Position numbers and translations under genes: made by a program. From CBDBIK01 sp965206145 (GTDB lineage Bacteria > Pseudomonadota > Alphaproteobacteria > TMED109), in contig CBDBIK010000008.1 in assembly GCA_965206145.1 (NCBI GenBank), positions 1 to 64,000 on the forward strand: a stretch of DNA of 64,000 nucleotides, given 5' to 3'. A model generated the notes under the pieces. The model did no database searches. It had not been told where the DNA came from and saw nothing but the letters and a program-made list of their open reading frames with translations. This document shows, piece by piece, positions 1 to 8,496 of this stretch (position 1 is its first letter; each line of letters begins with the position of its first letter).

Positions 1-2
1 GC

Positions 3-461
3 CTGCCGCTGGTCTTGAAAATCGCTCCGGACCTGGACGCCCAAGCCATCACTCAGATCGCCGACCTGGCCCGCCAACACCACATAGACGCCCTCGCCGC
101 CGCCAACACCACGCCGACCCGCGCTGGCGTAGAAGCCCACCCCCTGGCCGGCGAAGTGGGGGGCTTGAGCGGCCCGCCCCTCGCGCCCCTCGCCACCCAA
201 ACCATTCGCCGCCTGTTCGCCAACCTGCAGGGAGAAATCCCCATCATCGGCATCGGCGGCATCGATTCCGCTGCCGCCGCCGTGGAAAAATTCCAGGCCG
301 GCGCGGAGTTGGTGCAACTCTACACCGGCTTCATCTACCACGGCCCGAAACTCATTCGTGAAATCATCCAGGACCTGCGTGGCAAAATGAAAACCGGAGA
401 GGATTTGGGGCGCGTTTTGGATGGGCTGCGCCGGCAAGGGAGACAAGGGAGCGCGCCTTGA
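3..461 (+). CDS. pyrD: Dihydroorotate dehydrogenase (quinone), C-terminal part
   Basis: This is the 3' portion of a class 2 dihydroorotate dehydrogenase, a membrane-associated flavoenzyme that oxidises dihydroorotate to orotate in pyrimidine synthesis and passes electrons to quinone. The 153 visible codons begin in the barrel at LKIAPDL. They contain the ANTT segment, the GLSGPPLAPLA segment, and the FMN-phosphate-binding glycines of IGIGGI followed by GAELVQLYTGF, all typical of the family. The N-terminal half lies outside the window. The last codons (RRQGRQGSAP) are a low-complexity tail beyond the usual end. Its stop overlaps the TTG start proposed for the next gene by 4 nt, suggesting translational coupling. 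Confidence 0.95.
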   Translation: MPLVLKIAPDLDAQAITQIADLARQHHIDALAAANTTPTRAGVEAHPLAGEVGGLSGPPLAPLATQTIRRLFANLQGEIPIIGIGGIDSAAAAVEKFQAGAELVQLYTGFIYHGPKLIREIIQDLRGKMKTGEDLGRVLDGLRRQGRQGSAP

Positions 462-1357
462 GCACCGACCAAATGCGCTTTAACCGTAAGTTCACATTCC
501 GCTACGGCGTGATGGAAAGGCTGACGCCGCTGGTGCGGCGGGTGGTGGCGCGCAATCCCGGGGCGTTCACTTTTTATGGCACCTCCACGTTTGTGATCGG
601 TAACCGCACGGTGGCGGTGATTGATCCGGGGCCGGCGCTGGCGGAGCACGTCGCGGCGATCATTGCCGGCCTGGGCCTTGCGGGTGAGCGCGTGAGCCAC
701 ATCATCGCCACCCACACCCACACCGATCACTCACCGGCCTGCCGCCTGCTTCAGGAAAAAACCGGCGCGCCGACCTGGGGCTTCGGCCCCCACCCCGCCG
801 GTGCGGCCAGCGGCGACCGCGAATTCATCCCCGATCATCGGCTCGGCGACGGCGATGTCGTCTCCGGTCTGGACTGGCACCTGCGCGCCGTTCACACCCC
901 CGGCCACTGCTCCAACCACATTTGCCTCGCGCTACCCGAGGAAAACACGCTGTTTTGCGGCGACCAGCTGATGGCATGGTCGAGCACGGTGATTCTGCCC
1001 CCGGACGGCAGCGTCAGCGACTACATCGCCAGCCTCGAAGCATTGAAGGGGCGCCCGGAAACCGTGTACCGGCCAACCCACGGCGCCGCCATCCAAAACC
1101 CGCGCGCGTGGATCGACCAAATCATCGCCCACCGGCTGCGGCGGGTGGAGCAGGTGTACGGCGCCGTGGTTGCGGGGCTCGGGGATATTCCGGCTATGCG
1201 CGCGCGCATCTACGCGGACCTCGATCCGGCGCTACGGGCTGGCGCGGAACTTTCCATCCGCGGCTCCCTGGACTACCTGCTGGAGCGCGGCCGGATCAGC
1301 GCGCACCCCGCGCATGCGGAACCGGGGGCGGGGGCGGTGTATCGTCCTGCCACCTGA
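458..1357 (+). CDS. MBL-fold metallohydrolase (LACTB2-like)
   Basis: A metallo-beta-lactamase-fold hydrolase of about 299 residues. The metal-binding signature HTHTDH lies near residue 88, followed by HTPGHCSNH, the aspartate in FCGDQLM and the late histidine in RPTHGAA. This is the full set of ligands of a binuclear zinc hydrolase. The layout, with a helical C-terminal region after the last histidine, resembles LACTB2-type proteins, some of which are RNA endonucleases and others thioesterase-like, so the substrate is unknown. The start is uncertain: TTG at 458 overlaps the pyrD stop, and ATG at 473 is the alternative. The 3' end overlaps the convergent Nudix gene by about 60 nt. Confidence 0.85.
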   Translation: MSTDQMRFNRKFTFRYGVMERLTPLVRRVVARNPGAFTFYGTSTFVIGNRTVAVIDPGPALAEHVAAIIAGLGLAGERVSHIIATHTHTDHSPACRLLQEKTGAPTWGFGPHPAGAASGDREFIPDHRLGDGDVVSGLDWHLRAVHTPGHCSNHICLALPEENTLFCGDQLMAWSSTVILPPDGSVSDYIASLEALKGRPETVYRPTHGAAIQNPRAWIDQIIAHRLRRVEQVYGAVVAGLGDIPAMRARIYADLDPALRAGAELSIRGSLDYLLERGRISAHPAHAEPGAGAVYRPAT

Positions 1358-2069
1358 CCTCGGCCCGCCCGCGGTGGTGGCGGAAAACGAAGGCCTGCCC
1401 GCGGTTTGCGCGTTGCCGGATTTGCTCGAAGCGTTTCAGGATGTAGACAGTGATGTCCACCATCGGCAGCGTGGCCCACGCTGCCGGGCGAATCCATTGC
1501 AGGTCGTCCAGTTCCTCGGAATCCGCCAACGCGCCGCGCGTTTCGGATTCCGCGGCCATAAAAAACCGCGCATTGAAACGCAGCGGCATGGAAACCGGCG
1601 TTATCGCCCGCCCGAGGTAGGTCAGGGCGGTGAGGCGGGGGCGCAGACCGGCAGCCTGGATGGCGCGCCAGCCGGGGTCGCTAAGATCCTGGGGATCCTG
1701 GGGAGCCTGGGGAGCCTGGGGAACCTGGGGAGCGATGGGATCGTCGGGAGCGCCCACCTCACCAGGCTCGCCCAGCATCAGCCCGGTCTCCTCGAGGGTT
1801 TCACGGACGGCGGTTTTAGCCAGCGCGGCGGCCTTGTCGGCGCTGCGCCGCACCCCCATCAGGGCAGCGCAAGTAGCGTGCAGTTCCCCCGCCGCGCGAG
1901 CGCGGAAATCATCCCGGTGGAGCACGCCTCCGGGAAAAACGTACATCCCCGGCATAAAGCGATTGGACGCGGCGCGCCGCCCCAGCAACACCCTCGGGTC
2001 GGTATCCGGGTCGCGCACCAAAATCAGGCTGGCGGCATCGCGGATGGCGCCGGGCCGGGCTGCCGCCAT
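1296..2069 (-). CDS. Nudix hydrolase
   Basis: A 257-residue protein with a Nudix fold, which hydrolyses a nucleoside diphosphate linked to another moiety. The N-terminal strand carries LILVRDPDTDPRVLLGRR. The Nudix box begins at FPGGVLHRDD and, after an insertion, continues as AVRETLEETGL, giving the REXXEE metal-binding core. The long spacing between the GG and the RETLEE core fits the NUDT19-like subfamily better than MutT. A proline/glutamine-rich stretch (QVPQAPQAPQDPQD) is produced by a 9-bp tandem repeat at about 1686-1745 and is probably a flexible insertion. It starts 6 nt after the GNAT stop, so the two are probably cotranscribed. Confidence 0.88.
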   Translation of the reverse strand: MAAARPGAIRDAASLILVRDPDTDPRVLLGRRAASNRFMPGMYVFPGGVLHRDDFRARAAGELHATCAALMGVRRSADKAAALAKTAVRETLEETGLMLGEPGEVGAPDDPIAPQVPQAPQAPQDPQDLSDPGWRAIQAAGLRPRLTALTYLGRAITPVSMPLRFNARFFMAAESETRGALADSEELDDLQWIRPAAWATLPMVDITVYILKRFEQIRQRANRGQAFVFRHHRGRAEVRWQDDTPPPPPVPHARGAR

Positions 2070-2075
2070 GCCGGA

Positions 2076-2573
2076 TCAGAGCCTGAGCTCGAACACGTAG
2101 TCGTCCATGACATACCCGCCGCCGATGTCGGTCACCACTTCCCCGGTGCGCGTGAAGCCGGTGCGCTGGTAGGCGGCGATGGCAACGGCGTTGTGCTTGT
2201 TGACGGTGAGGGATAGGCTGGAAAATCCCCGCTCGGCGGCGAAGCGCCGGACAAAGTCCACCGCGCGCCGACCAAGCCCCTGGCCGCGCACGGATTTTTC
2301 CAGATACAATTTACTCAAAAACAGCGTCTCCCCGCGGCGCTCAAGGCCGATGTAGCCCACCGCGCGTCGTTGGTGGCGTATTAAAAAATACCAGTTGCCG
2401 GGGCCCGCGATGTGCGCCGCAATCGCCGCCGCGGACTGAAATTTGTCCAGCATGTACGCCACCTGCCCGGCGCCGATGATGGGCGTGTAGTGGTCCCTCC
2501 AGATGACCTGGGCGAGGCGCGCGAGGGTGGCGATGTCCCGTTTGGAGGTGGCTTCGGCGAACGACACTAGCAT
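2076..2573 (-). CDS. GNAT-family N-acetyltransferase
   Basis: A 165-residue acetyltransferase of the GNAT superfamily, which transfers acetyl from acetyl-CoA to an amine of a small molecule or protein. Motif A is visible as LYLEKSVRGQGLGRRAVDF, with the RGQGLG pyrophosphate-binding loop. It is followed by SLTVNKHNAVAIAAYQRTGF, the motif B region typical of RimI-like members. The acceptor substrate cannot be deduced. It lies between pckA and the Nudix gene on the same strand, with about 180 bp without a gene upstream. Confidence 0.88.
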   Translation of the reverse strand: MLVSFAEATSKRDIATLARLAQVIWRDHYTPIIGAGQVAYMLDKFQSAAAIAAHIAGPGNWYFLIRHQRRAVGYIGLERRGETLFLSKLYLEKSVRGQGLGRRAVDFVRRFAAERGFSSLSLTVNKHNAVAIAAYQRTGFTRTGEVVTDIGGGYVMDDYVFELRL

Positions 2574-2754
2574 ACCACTCCCCGGACACCGACCACCGGT
2601 CGGGAACCACGATCCTTGATTCGGCAGCCCGGGTGGGAGGGCGTCATCGGGACGCTGGGGTATGCGCTCAGAAACCGATGGTTTCCGTGATGGCGCTCCG
2701 CCGACCCGCCCGATCCACAGGCGGTGCCGTGAAAATCCACCACCGCCGGTGCCA

Positions 2755-4377
2755 TCACGCCAATACTGGCCCGGCGCGGGTTAGGTGCCTGCCTTCTTCG
2801 GTGTCCTGGTATTTTTTGAAATTGTCGATGAACCGGGCGGCGAGTTTTTTTGCGTGGGTTTCCCAGTCGGCGGGGGTGGGGAAGGCGTTGCGGGGGTCGA
2901 GGATGGCGCTGTCCACGCCGGGCAGGGCGGCGGGGATTTCGAGGTTGAAATAGGGGATGGTGCGGGTCGCGGCGGACGGATTGTCGAGGGCGCGATCGCA
3001 GGAGCCGTCGAGGATGGCGCGGATGATGGCGCGACTGTGTTGGATGCGGATGCGCTCGCCGGCGCCGTTCCAGCCAGTGTTGACGAGGTAGGCGCGCGCA
3101 TTGGCGGCGTGCATTTTCTTCGCCAGTTCGCGGCTGTAGCGGGTTGGGTGCAGGCTCAGGAAGGCGGCGCCGAAACAAGCCGAGAAGGTTGGTGTTGGCT
3201 GGTCGACGCCGCGTTCGGTGCCCGCCAGTTTGGCGGTGAAGCCGGAGAGGAAATGATACTGGGTTTGCGCCGGGGTTAGCCGCGCAACCGGCGGCAACAC
3301 CCCGAAGGCGTCCGCCGTGAGGAAGATCGCCTGGCTGGCGTGGCCGCCTCGGGAAACCGGCTTGACGATGTTGTCGATGTGCTCGATGGGATAGGAGACG
3401 CGGGTGTTTTCGGTTTTTGACGCATCGTCGTAATCGACCTGGCCGTCGGCCAGCACGGTGACATTCTCGAGCAGCGCGTCGCGCCGGATGGCGTTGTGGA
3501 TGTCGGGCTCGGCCTGGGCGTCCAGGCGAATGGTTTTGGCGTAGCAACCGCCTTCGAAGTTGAAAATTCCGTGGTCGTCCCAGCCGTGCTCGTCGTCGCC
3601 GATCAAGCGGCGCCCGGGGTCGGTGGACAAGGTGGTTTTGCCGGTGCCCGAAAGCCCGAAAAAGATCGCGGTGTCGCCGCCTTCGCCGACATTGGCGGCG
3701 CAGTGCATGGAGGCTATGCCGCGCAACGGCAACAGATAGTTCATCATCGAAAACATGCCCTTTTTCATCTCGCCGCCATACCAGCTGCCGCCGATCAACT
3801 GGGTTTTCTCGGTGAGGTTGAAGGCGATGAAGTTCTCCGAATTCAGCCCCATGGCCCGCCATTGCGGGTTGCGCGCCCTGGCGCCGTTCAGCACCACGAA
3901 ATCGGGCGCGAAGGTGGCCAGTTCTTCAGCCGATGGGCGGATGAACATATTCTTGACGAAGTGCGCCTGCCACGCCACTTCCATGATGAAGCGCACGCTC
4001 AGGCGGGTGTTCGAACTGGCGCCGCAGAACCCATCCACCACGAACAGGCGCTTGCCGCTCAGCTGCGTGGTCACCCGTTGCCTGAGGTGTTTCCAGTGCT
4101 CGATGCTGAGCGGTTTGTTGTCGTTTTTGCCCTGGTCAGCCCACCAGAACGTGTCGCGGGTGGTGTCGTCGCGCACGATGTATTTGTCGTCGGGCGAGCG
4201 CCCGGTGAAGACGCCGGTGTCCACCGCCACCGCGCCGCTTGCGGTGACCACGCCACGCTCGCAACCGCTCAGATCAGCCCGGGTTTCTTCGCGGTACAAT
4301 AATTCATAACTCGGGTTGTGAATGATTTCGGTTGCCGCGGTTATGCCGTAATGGCCGAGGTCTATGGTGGCGCCCAT
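2755..4377 (-). CDS. pckA: Phosphoenolpyruvate carboxykinase (ATP)
   Basis: ATP-dependent PEP carboxykinase converts oxaloacetate and ATP to phosphoenolpyruvate, CO2 and ADP, the committing step of gluconeogenesis in the cytoplasm. The 540-residue length is normal for the family. The kinase-1a P-loop GLSGTGKTTLS is followed by DPGRRLIGDDEHGW, which holds the kinase-2 metal-binding aspartates. TGRSPDDKYIVRD near the N-terminus is the substrate-binding arginine region, and the Lys/His metal site region GGSWYGGEMKKGMFS is intact. It is transcribed divergently from the LysW-like gene, so the 4378-4481 gap holds both promoters. Confidence 0.97.
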   Translation of the reverse strand: MGATIDLGHYGITAATEIIHNPSYELLYREETRADLSGCERGVVTASGAVAVDTGVFTGRSPDDKYIVRDDTTRDTFWWADQGKNDNKPLSIEHWKHLRQRVTTQLSGKRLFVVDGFCGASSNTRLSVRFIMEVAWQAHFVKNMFIRPSAEELATFAPDFVVLNGARARNPQWRAMGLNSENFIAFNLTEKTQLIGGSWYGGEMKKGMFSMMNYLLPLRGIASMHCAANVGEGGDTAIFFGLSGTGKTTLSTDPGRRLIGDDEHGWDDHGIFNFEGGCYAKTIRLDAQAEPDIHNAIRRDALLENVTVLADGQVDYDDASKTENTRVSYPIEHIDNIVKPVSRGGHASQAIFLTADAFGVLPPVARLTPAQTQYHFLSGFTAKLAGTERGVDQPTPTFSACFGAAFLSLHPTRYSRELAKKMHAANARAYLVNTGWNGAGERIRIQHSRAIIRAILDGSCDRALDNPSAATRTIPYFNLEIPAALPGVDSAILDPRNAFPTPADWETHAKKLAARFIDNFKKYQDTEEGRHLTRAGPVLA

Positions 4378-4481
4378 TGGTGGTTGAAAACTCCGATTGC
4401 AAACGGGGTAAAATGCGATTGCCTAGTGTAATTTGTTTTCTCGTTCCATGACAATGCACCGCACCACCGGCGGAGGCCACC

Positions 4482-4655
4482 ATGAATAAACGCCCGGCGC
4501 TGGGCGATTGCCCGGTATGCGGTGTCCGGCTGGCGCTGTCCGGCGAACTCGTCAGGGGCGAGTTGCTGGAATGCGACGATTGCGGAACCGAGTTGGAAGT
4601 GCTGGGCCTCGGCCCGGTGGAGTTGAAGGAAACCCTGCAAGCGGAAGAAGAATGA
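4482..4655 (+). CDS. LysW/ArgW-like small zinc-ribbon protein (orphan)
   Basis: A 57-residue protein (58 codons with stop) with a good ribosome site GGAGG seven bases upstream of the ATG. It has one zinc ribbon, CPVCG at residues 10-14 and CDDCG about 20 residues later, then ELEVLGLGPVEL and an acidic tail ending in EEE. This layout matches LysW, the amino-group carrier protein of the AAA lysine/arginine pathways, in which a C-terminal glutamate is loaded with the substrate amino acid. The LysW tail is usually EDWGE; here it is AEEE. No lysX, lysZ, lysY or related gene is nearby, so a carrier role is inference only. Confidence 0.75.
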   Translation: MNKRPALGDCPVCGVRLALSGELVRGELLECDDCGTELEVLGLGPVELKETLQAEEE

Positions 4656-4755
4656 GGTGACCGGGACGGCTGTGGGAAAACCGGCGCCGGCCGGGCAGTG
4701 CGGGCAATCCACCCCGCCGCGGACGCGATGAAATGCTATACTCCCTCCCGCAACT
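4656..4755. other. Leader region before the TPP riboswitch
   Basis: About 100 bp between the LysW-like gene and the riboswitch. It is GC-rich and has no open gene of its own. It should hold the promoter for thiBPQ; the AT-richer patch around 4730-4745 is the best place for a -10 element, but I see no convincing consensus. Confidence 0.3.
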
Positions 4756-4883
4756 AGTCTCAACGGGGCGCGAATGCTGAGTGGCGAAAGCCGAGCGGCG
4801 AATGCTGAGAGGCGCTGGTATCCATATCCCAGGGCCAACCCGTCGAACCTGATCCAGATAATGCTGGCGGAGGGATTGAGATC
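4756..4883 (+). promoter_or_regulatory. TPP (THI-element) riboswitch upstream of thiBPQ
   Basis: The RNA carries the hallmark thi-box segments: GGGGCGC, then GCTGAGA at about 4804-4810, AACCTGATC near 4846-4854 and AGATAATGCTGGCGGAGGGA. A closing P1 helix pairs TCTCAA (about 4758-4763) with TTGAGA (about 4876-4881). It senses thiamine pyrophosphate. The segment GGAGGGAT at its 3' edge is complementary to ATCCCTCC at about 4914-4921, which could be part of the expression platform. A 28-bp internal duplication repeats GCGAATGCTGAG, so the aptamer has a second, near-copy CTGAG motif. Confidence 0.93.
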
Positions 4884-5002
4884 ACCCAACCTCCGGGGCA
4901 TTCCGGATGGGCGATCCCTCCCCCGGCCTGACGGCGATGCGGCGATGTAATCGTGGTGTCGTCGTTATGCAGTTGTCCGACCGGACAGGAGGTGATTTCG
5001 CC

Positions 5003-6010
5003 GTGCAAAAATCCGCCCCTTTTTCCTTCTTTTTATGGGTTTCCCTGTGGGCCCTCGCCGGTTACGCCGGGGAGCGCCCGGTGCTCAATGTCTATACCTA
5101 CGACTCCTTCGCCTCGCAGTGGGGCCCCGGCCCGAAAATCAAGGCGGCCTTTGAGGCGCGATGTGAGTGTGAGGTGAACTACGTGGCGGTGGATGGCTCC
5201 ACCGGTATCCTCAGTCGGGTGCGGCTGGAAGGCGCCGGTTCCCGGGCCGACGTGGTGCTTGGCCTCGACAACAGCTTGCTCGTTGACGCGCAAAAAACCG
5301 GGCTTTTGAAACCCCACAACGTCAACCTCGCCCTGATCGACCCGCCGTTTCCCTGGAACGACCCGATCTTCCTGCCTTTCGATTACGGCTTCTTCGCGTT
5401 TATCTACGACCACGAAACCCTTGCCCGCCCCCCCGCCAGTTTCCGGGAGCTGGCGGAGTCCGGTGATTCGCTGAAACTCCTCATCCAGGACCCGCGCACC
5501 TCCACCCCGGGGCTGGGGCTGATGCTGTGGGTCAAGGCTCTGTACGGCGACGGCGCCTTTGAGGTGTGGCGCAAACTCGCCGACAACATCGTCACTGTTA
5601 CCCGCAGCTGGTCCGAAGCCTACGGGTTGTTTCTCGACGGCGAGGCGGACATGGTGCTGAGCTACACCACCTCCCCCGCCTACCATCTGACCGTGGAGGG
5701 CCAGCACCGCTACCGGGCGGCGGCGTTCCGCGAAGGCCACGGCATGCAGATCGAGGTGGCGGCGCAGCTCAAAAATGCCCCCAACCCGGCCCTCGCCCAG
5801 CGTTTCATGGCGTTCATCGCTTCGGACGAGTTTCAATCCGCGATTCCCGCCGGCAACTGGATGTACCCGGTGAAATCCATCCGCGACGGACTCCCGCCGG
5901 CCTTTGCTGAACTCGTGCAGCCGGCCACCATCCTGACCATTGACCCGGCGCGGATCGCCGCCAACAAGGCGCGCTGGGTGGATGAGTTCAGCCGCGCGCT
6001 GAGTGAATAG
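5003..6010 (+). CDS. thiB: Thiamine ABC transporter, periplasmic binding protein
   Basis: ThiB binds thiamine, thiamine phosphate and TPP in the periplasm for import by ThiPQ. The GTG start is chosen because a near-perfect Shine-Dalgarno AGGAGGTGA lies 8-10 nt upstream and the protein then opens with a signal peptide (VQKSAPFSFFLWVSLWALAG). An upstream ATG at 4907 would add a non-homologous leader overlapping the riboswitch platform. The mature part begins RPVLNVYTYDSF and contains the family segments DVVLGLDNSLL, FDYGFFAFIYD and LVLSYTTSPAYH-like DMVLSYTTSPAYH. First gene of thiBPQ, controlled by the TPP riboswitch. Confidence 0.95.
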   Translation: MQKSAPFSFFLWVSLWALAGYAGERPVLNVYTYDSFASQWGPGPKIKAAFEARCECEVNYVAVDGSTGILSRVRLEGAGSRADVVLGLDNSLLVDAQKTGLLKPHNVNLALIDPPFPWNDPIFLPFDYGFFAFIYDHETLARPPASFRELAESGDSLKLLIQDPRTSTPGLGLMLWVKALYGDGAFEVWRKLADNIVTVTRSWSEAYGLFLDGEADMVLSYTTSPAYHLTVEGQHRYRAAAFREGHGMQIEVAAQLKNAPNPALAQRFMAFIASDEFQSAIPAGNWMYPVKSIRDGLPPAFAELVQPATILTIDPARIAANKARWVDEFSRALSE

Positions 6011-6059
6011 ACACTCAGTGAATAGACACTCAGTGAACAGACCCTCAGCGAATAGCGTC
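6002..6059. repeat. 15-bp tandem repeat across the thiB stop
   Basis: About four imperfect copies of the unit AGTGAATAGACACTC start in the last codons of thiB, include its TAG stop and run through the thiB-thiP gap. The later copies are degenerate. This is one of many locus-specific tandem repeats at gene ends in this window. Confidence 0.85.
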
Positions 6060-6082
6060 AGCAGGATTTCCGGGAGCGCGCG

Positions 6083-7771
6083 ATGATCGGGGCGGCGGCG
6101 ACGCTGGGCGTCTTGCTGGTGGTTGTGTGCGCGGTCGGCGCCCTGGGGTTGGAGGCCGGGCAGCCGGCGTTGCTGGCGGAGCTGAACCAGCCTTTCACCG
6201 GCACGATCATCCGCTTCACGCTCTGGCAGGCGGCGCTGTCGACGTTGCTGAGCGTGGCCTTCGCCGTACCGCTGGCGCGGGCGCTGGCGCGCCGCGGGCG
6301 CTTTTTCGGGCGCCGCCTGATCCTCCGACTCACCAGCCTCTCGCTCATCATTCCCACCATGGTGGCGGTGCTCGGCATCGTCGCGGTGCACGGTCGCCAG
6401 GGCTGGGTCAACCAGCTGCTGGCAGGCGCAGGGTTCGCGCGCCTGGATTACCTGTACGGCCTCGGCGGCATTCTCATCGCCCATGTATTCTTCAACCTGC
6501 CCCTCGCCACCCGCATTTTTCTGCACGGCCTCCTGTCCCTGCCCCGCCACGGCTGGAATCTCGCGGCGCTGTACGGCATGGGCCCGGGGCACATTTTCCG
6601 GCACATCGAATGGCCGCTGCTGCGCGGCCTGCTACCGGGGGTTGCCGGCATGGTGTTTTTGCTGTGTTTCACTTCCTTCGCCATCGTCCTCACCCTCGGC
6701 GGCGGCCCCCAATCCACCACCCTGGAAGTGGCCATCTACCAGGCGGTGCGCTTCGACTTCGACCTGTCCCGGGCGGTGGCGCTTTCGTTTATTCAGATCG
6801 GCATTTGTCTGGGGCTTGGGCTGTTGTTTTTCACCGGTGGCGCGCCGTTCCCCCTGGGCCCGGGGGATGATCCCGGCCAGGTCGGCGACCGCCCGGATCG
6901 CGGCTTGCCGGGGCCCCGCGTCATGGACGCCACGGTCATCGCCGCGGCCTCGGTTTTTCTGCTCGCGCCGCTCGTTGCAGTGCTGGTCAGGGCGCTGACG
7001 CCGGACGGCTGGGGCATCGTCGCGGAGGCGGCGTTTTGGCGTGCGTTGGGCTGGTCTTTGCTGATCGCGCCGTGCGCCGGCCTGCTGTCCTGCGTGCTCG
7101 CGCTTTGGATCTGCAACGCTGGCGTCGCGCTGCGCCGCAGCGGGCGCTTTGCGGCGTTCGCCGCGGCCCCGGAAATCGTCGGGTTGCTGACCCTGCTCGT
7201 GCCCCCCGTGACCCTCGGCACTGGCCTGTTCCTGTTTTTCCACCGCGTCCTTGAATACCGCGACGCGCTCTCGCTGGGGCCGCTTCTGGTGATCCTGCTG
7301 AACGCCCTGCTCACCCTGGCGTTCGCCATCCGCATCCTCGCCCCGGCGTTACAGGCCCAACGCGACCGCTACGATCCGCTGTGCGCGAGCCTGGGGATTG
7401 GCGACTGGCATCAGTGGCGCCACGTCCTGTGGCCGGCGTTGCGCCATCCCGCGGCCTACGCCCTGGCGGTCGCCACCACCCTGTCCGCGGGGGACATGGG
7501 GGTCATCGCGCTGTTCGGCACCGACCGCCTGAGCACCCTGCCGTTGCTGATGTACCGCCTGATCGGCGCCTACCGGCTGGCCGAGGCGGCGGTGGTGGCG
7601 GTGGCGCTGTGTACGCTGTGCTTCGCGCTGTTCTGGGCGCTGGAGTTGCTCGGGCGTTCCGGCCCTGCGGAAACGGGTGGCGGCCCTGATAAGACGGGCG
7701 GCGCCCTTAGGAGACGGGCGGCCCGCCCTGAGGAGACGGAAAAGCCGCGCCCGCTGCCATGCTTGAAGTAA
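6083..7771 (+). CDS. thiP: Thiamine ABC transporter, permease
   Basis: ThiP is a fused permease with two six-helix halves, each carrying an EAA-type loop that contacts ThiQ: LYGMGPGHIFRHIEWPLLRG in the first half and SLGIGDWHQWRHVLWPALRH in the second. At 562 residues it is slightly longer than usual. The extra length is a charged C-terminal tail (about 30 residues) made by a GC-rich repeat, GGGPDKTGGALRRRAARPEE, and may be cytosolic and dispensable. It moves thiamine across the inner membrane with ThiB and ThiQ. The 3' end overlaps thiQ by 13 nt. The ATG at 6083 has no clear ribosome site. Confidence 0.95.
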   Translation: MIGAAATLGVLLVVVCAVGALGLEAGQPALLAELNQPFTGTIIRFTLWQAALSTLLSVAFAVPLARALARRGRFFGRRLILRLTSLSLIIPTMVAVLGIVAVHGRQGWVNQLLAGAGFARLDYLYGLGGILIAHVFFNLPLATRIFLHGLLSLPRHGWNLAALYGMGPGHIFRHIEWPLLRGLLPGVAGMVFLLCFTSFAIVLTLGGGPQSTTLEVAIYQAVRFDFDLSRAVALSFIQIGICLGLGLLFFTGGAPFPLGPGDDPGQVGDRPDRGLPGPRVMDATVIAAASVFLLAPLVAVLVRALTPDGWGIVAEAAFWRALGWSLLIAPCAGLLSCVLALWICNAGVALRRSGRFAAFAAAPEIVGLLTLLVPPVTLGTGLFLFFHRVLEYRDALSLGPLLVILLNALLTLAFAIRILAPALQAQRDRYDPLCASLGIGDWHQWRHVLWPALRHPAAYALAVATTLSAGDMGVIALFGTDRLSTLPLLMYRLIGAYRLAEAAVVAVALCTLCFALFWALELLGRSGPAETGGGPDKTGGALRRRAARPEETEKPRPLPCLK

Positions 7772-8370
7772 TCAAGGTCCGTTTTGACTATCCCGAAGCG
7801 GTGATTCGCGGGAATTTCACGCTCGCCACCGGCGCCACGGCGGCGCTCATGGGCCCCAGCGGATCGGGAAAATCCACCCTCCTCAGCCTCATCGCCGGCT
7901 TCCTCGCGCCGGCCCACGGCGATGTGCGCTTCAACGGTCGCAGCCTGCTGGGTATGAAGCCCGCCGCGCGCCCGCTCACCTACCTGTTCCAGGCCCACAA
8001 CCTGTTCCCCCATCTCACCGTCCGGCAAAACCTCGCCATCGGCCTGCACCCCGGCATGCGCCTCTCCGCCGAGCAGCAAACGGCGGTGGACCGCGCCCTG
8101 CAATGGGTGTCCCTTGAAAAATTCGCCGCGCGCAAACCCGCCAGTTTGTCCGGCGGCCAGCAACAGCGCGCGGCGCTGGCGCGCTGCCTGGCGCGAAACC
8201 GTCCGCTACTGCTGCTGGATGAGCCGTTCAGCGGACTGGATGACGCCCTGCGCGCGGAAATGTTGTCCCTCATCGGCGCGCTGCAAAAGGCGCGTGCGCT
8301 GGCCGTGCTGATCACCACCCATCGGCGGCGGGATGCCGAAGCGCTGGGGGCGGCGGTGGTGCCGATTTAG
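7759..8370 (+). CDS. thiQ: Thiamine ABC transporter, ATP-binding protein
   Basis: ThiQ is the ATPase that energises thiamine import. The 203-residue protein has Walker A GPSGSGKST, a Q-loop in LTYLFQAHNLFPHLTV, the ABC signature LSGGQQQRAALAR, Walker B LLLLDEPFSGLD and the switch histidine in LITTHRRRDAEAL. It is slightly shorter than E. coli ThiQ and lacks any C-terminal regulatory extension. The start overlaps thiP, as in other thiBPQ operons. The 126 bp after it, up to the convergent dehydrogenase gene, contain no gene. Confidence 0.95.
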   Translation: MLEVIKVRFDYPEAVIRGNFTLATGATAALMGPSGSGKSTLLSLIAGFLAPAHGDVRFNGRSLLGMKPAARPLTYLFQAHNLFPHLTVRQNLAIGLHPGMRLSAEQQTAVDRALQWVSLEKFAARKPASLSGGQQQRAALARCLARNRPLLLLDEPFSGLDDALRAEMLSLIGALQKARALAVLITTHRRRDAEALGAAVVPI

Positions 8371-8496
8371 GCATGGGTTTCAGCGACTGTCCGGCTTCAG
8401 TTCCGGCTTCGGCATAGCCGTGGCAGCGCACGATAAAGCCGCTTTGAGGGTGATCGCTCCTTTGTGTTTTTGTTTTGCGCCCGGTTGGTGAGCGGG

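Noticed and set aside
5033..6604. Long minus-strand frame (523 codons) opposite thiB/thiP
   Set aside because: thiB and thiP are clearly homologous and complete on the plus strand; the opposite frame is low-complexity.
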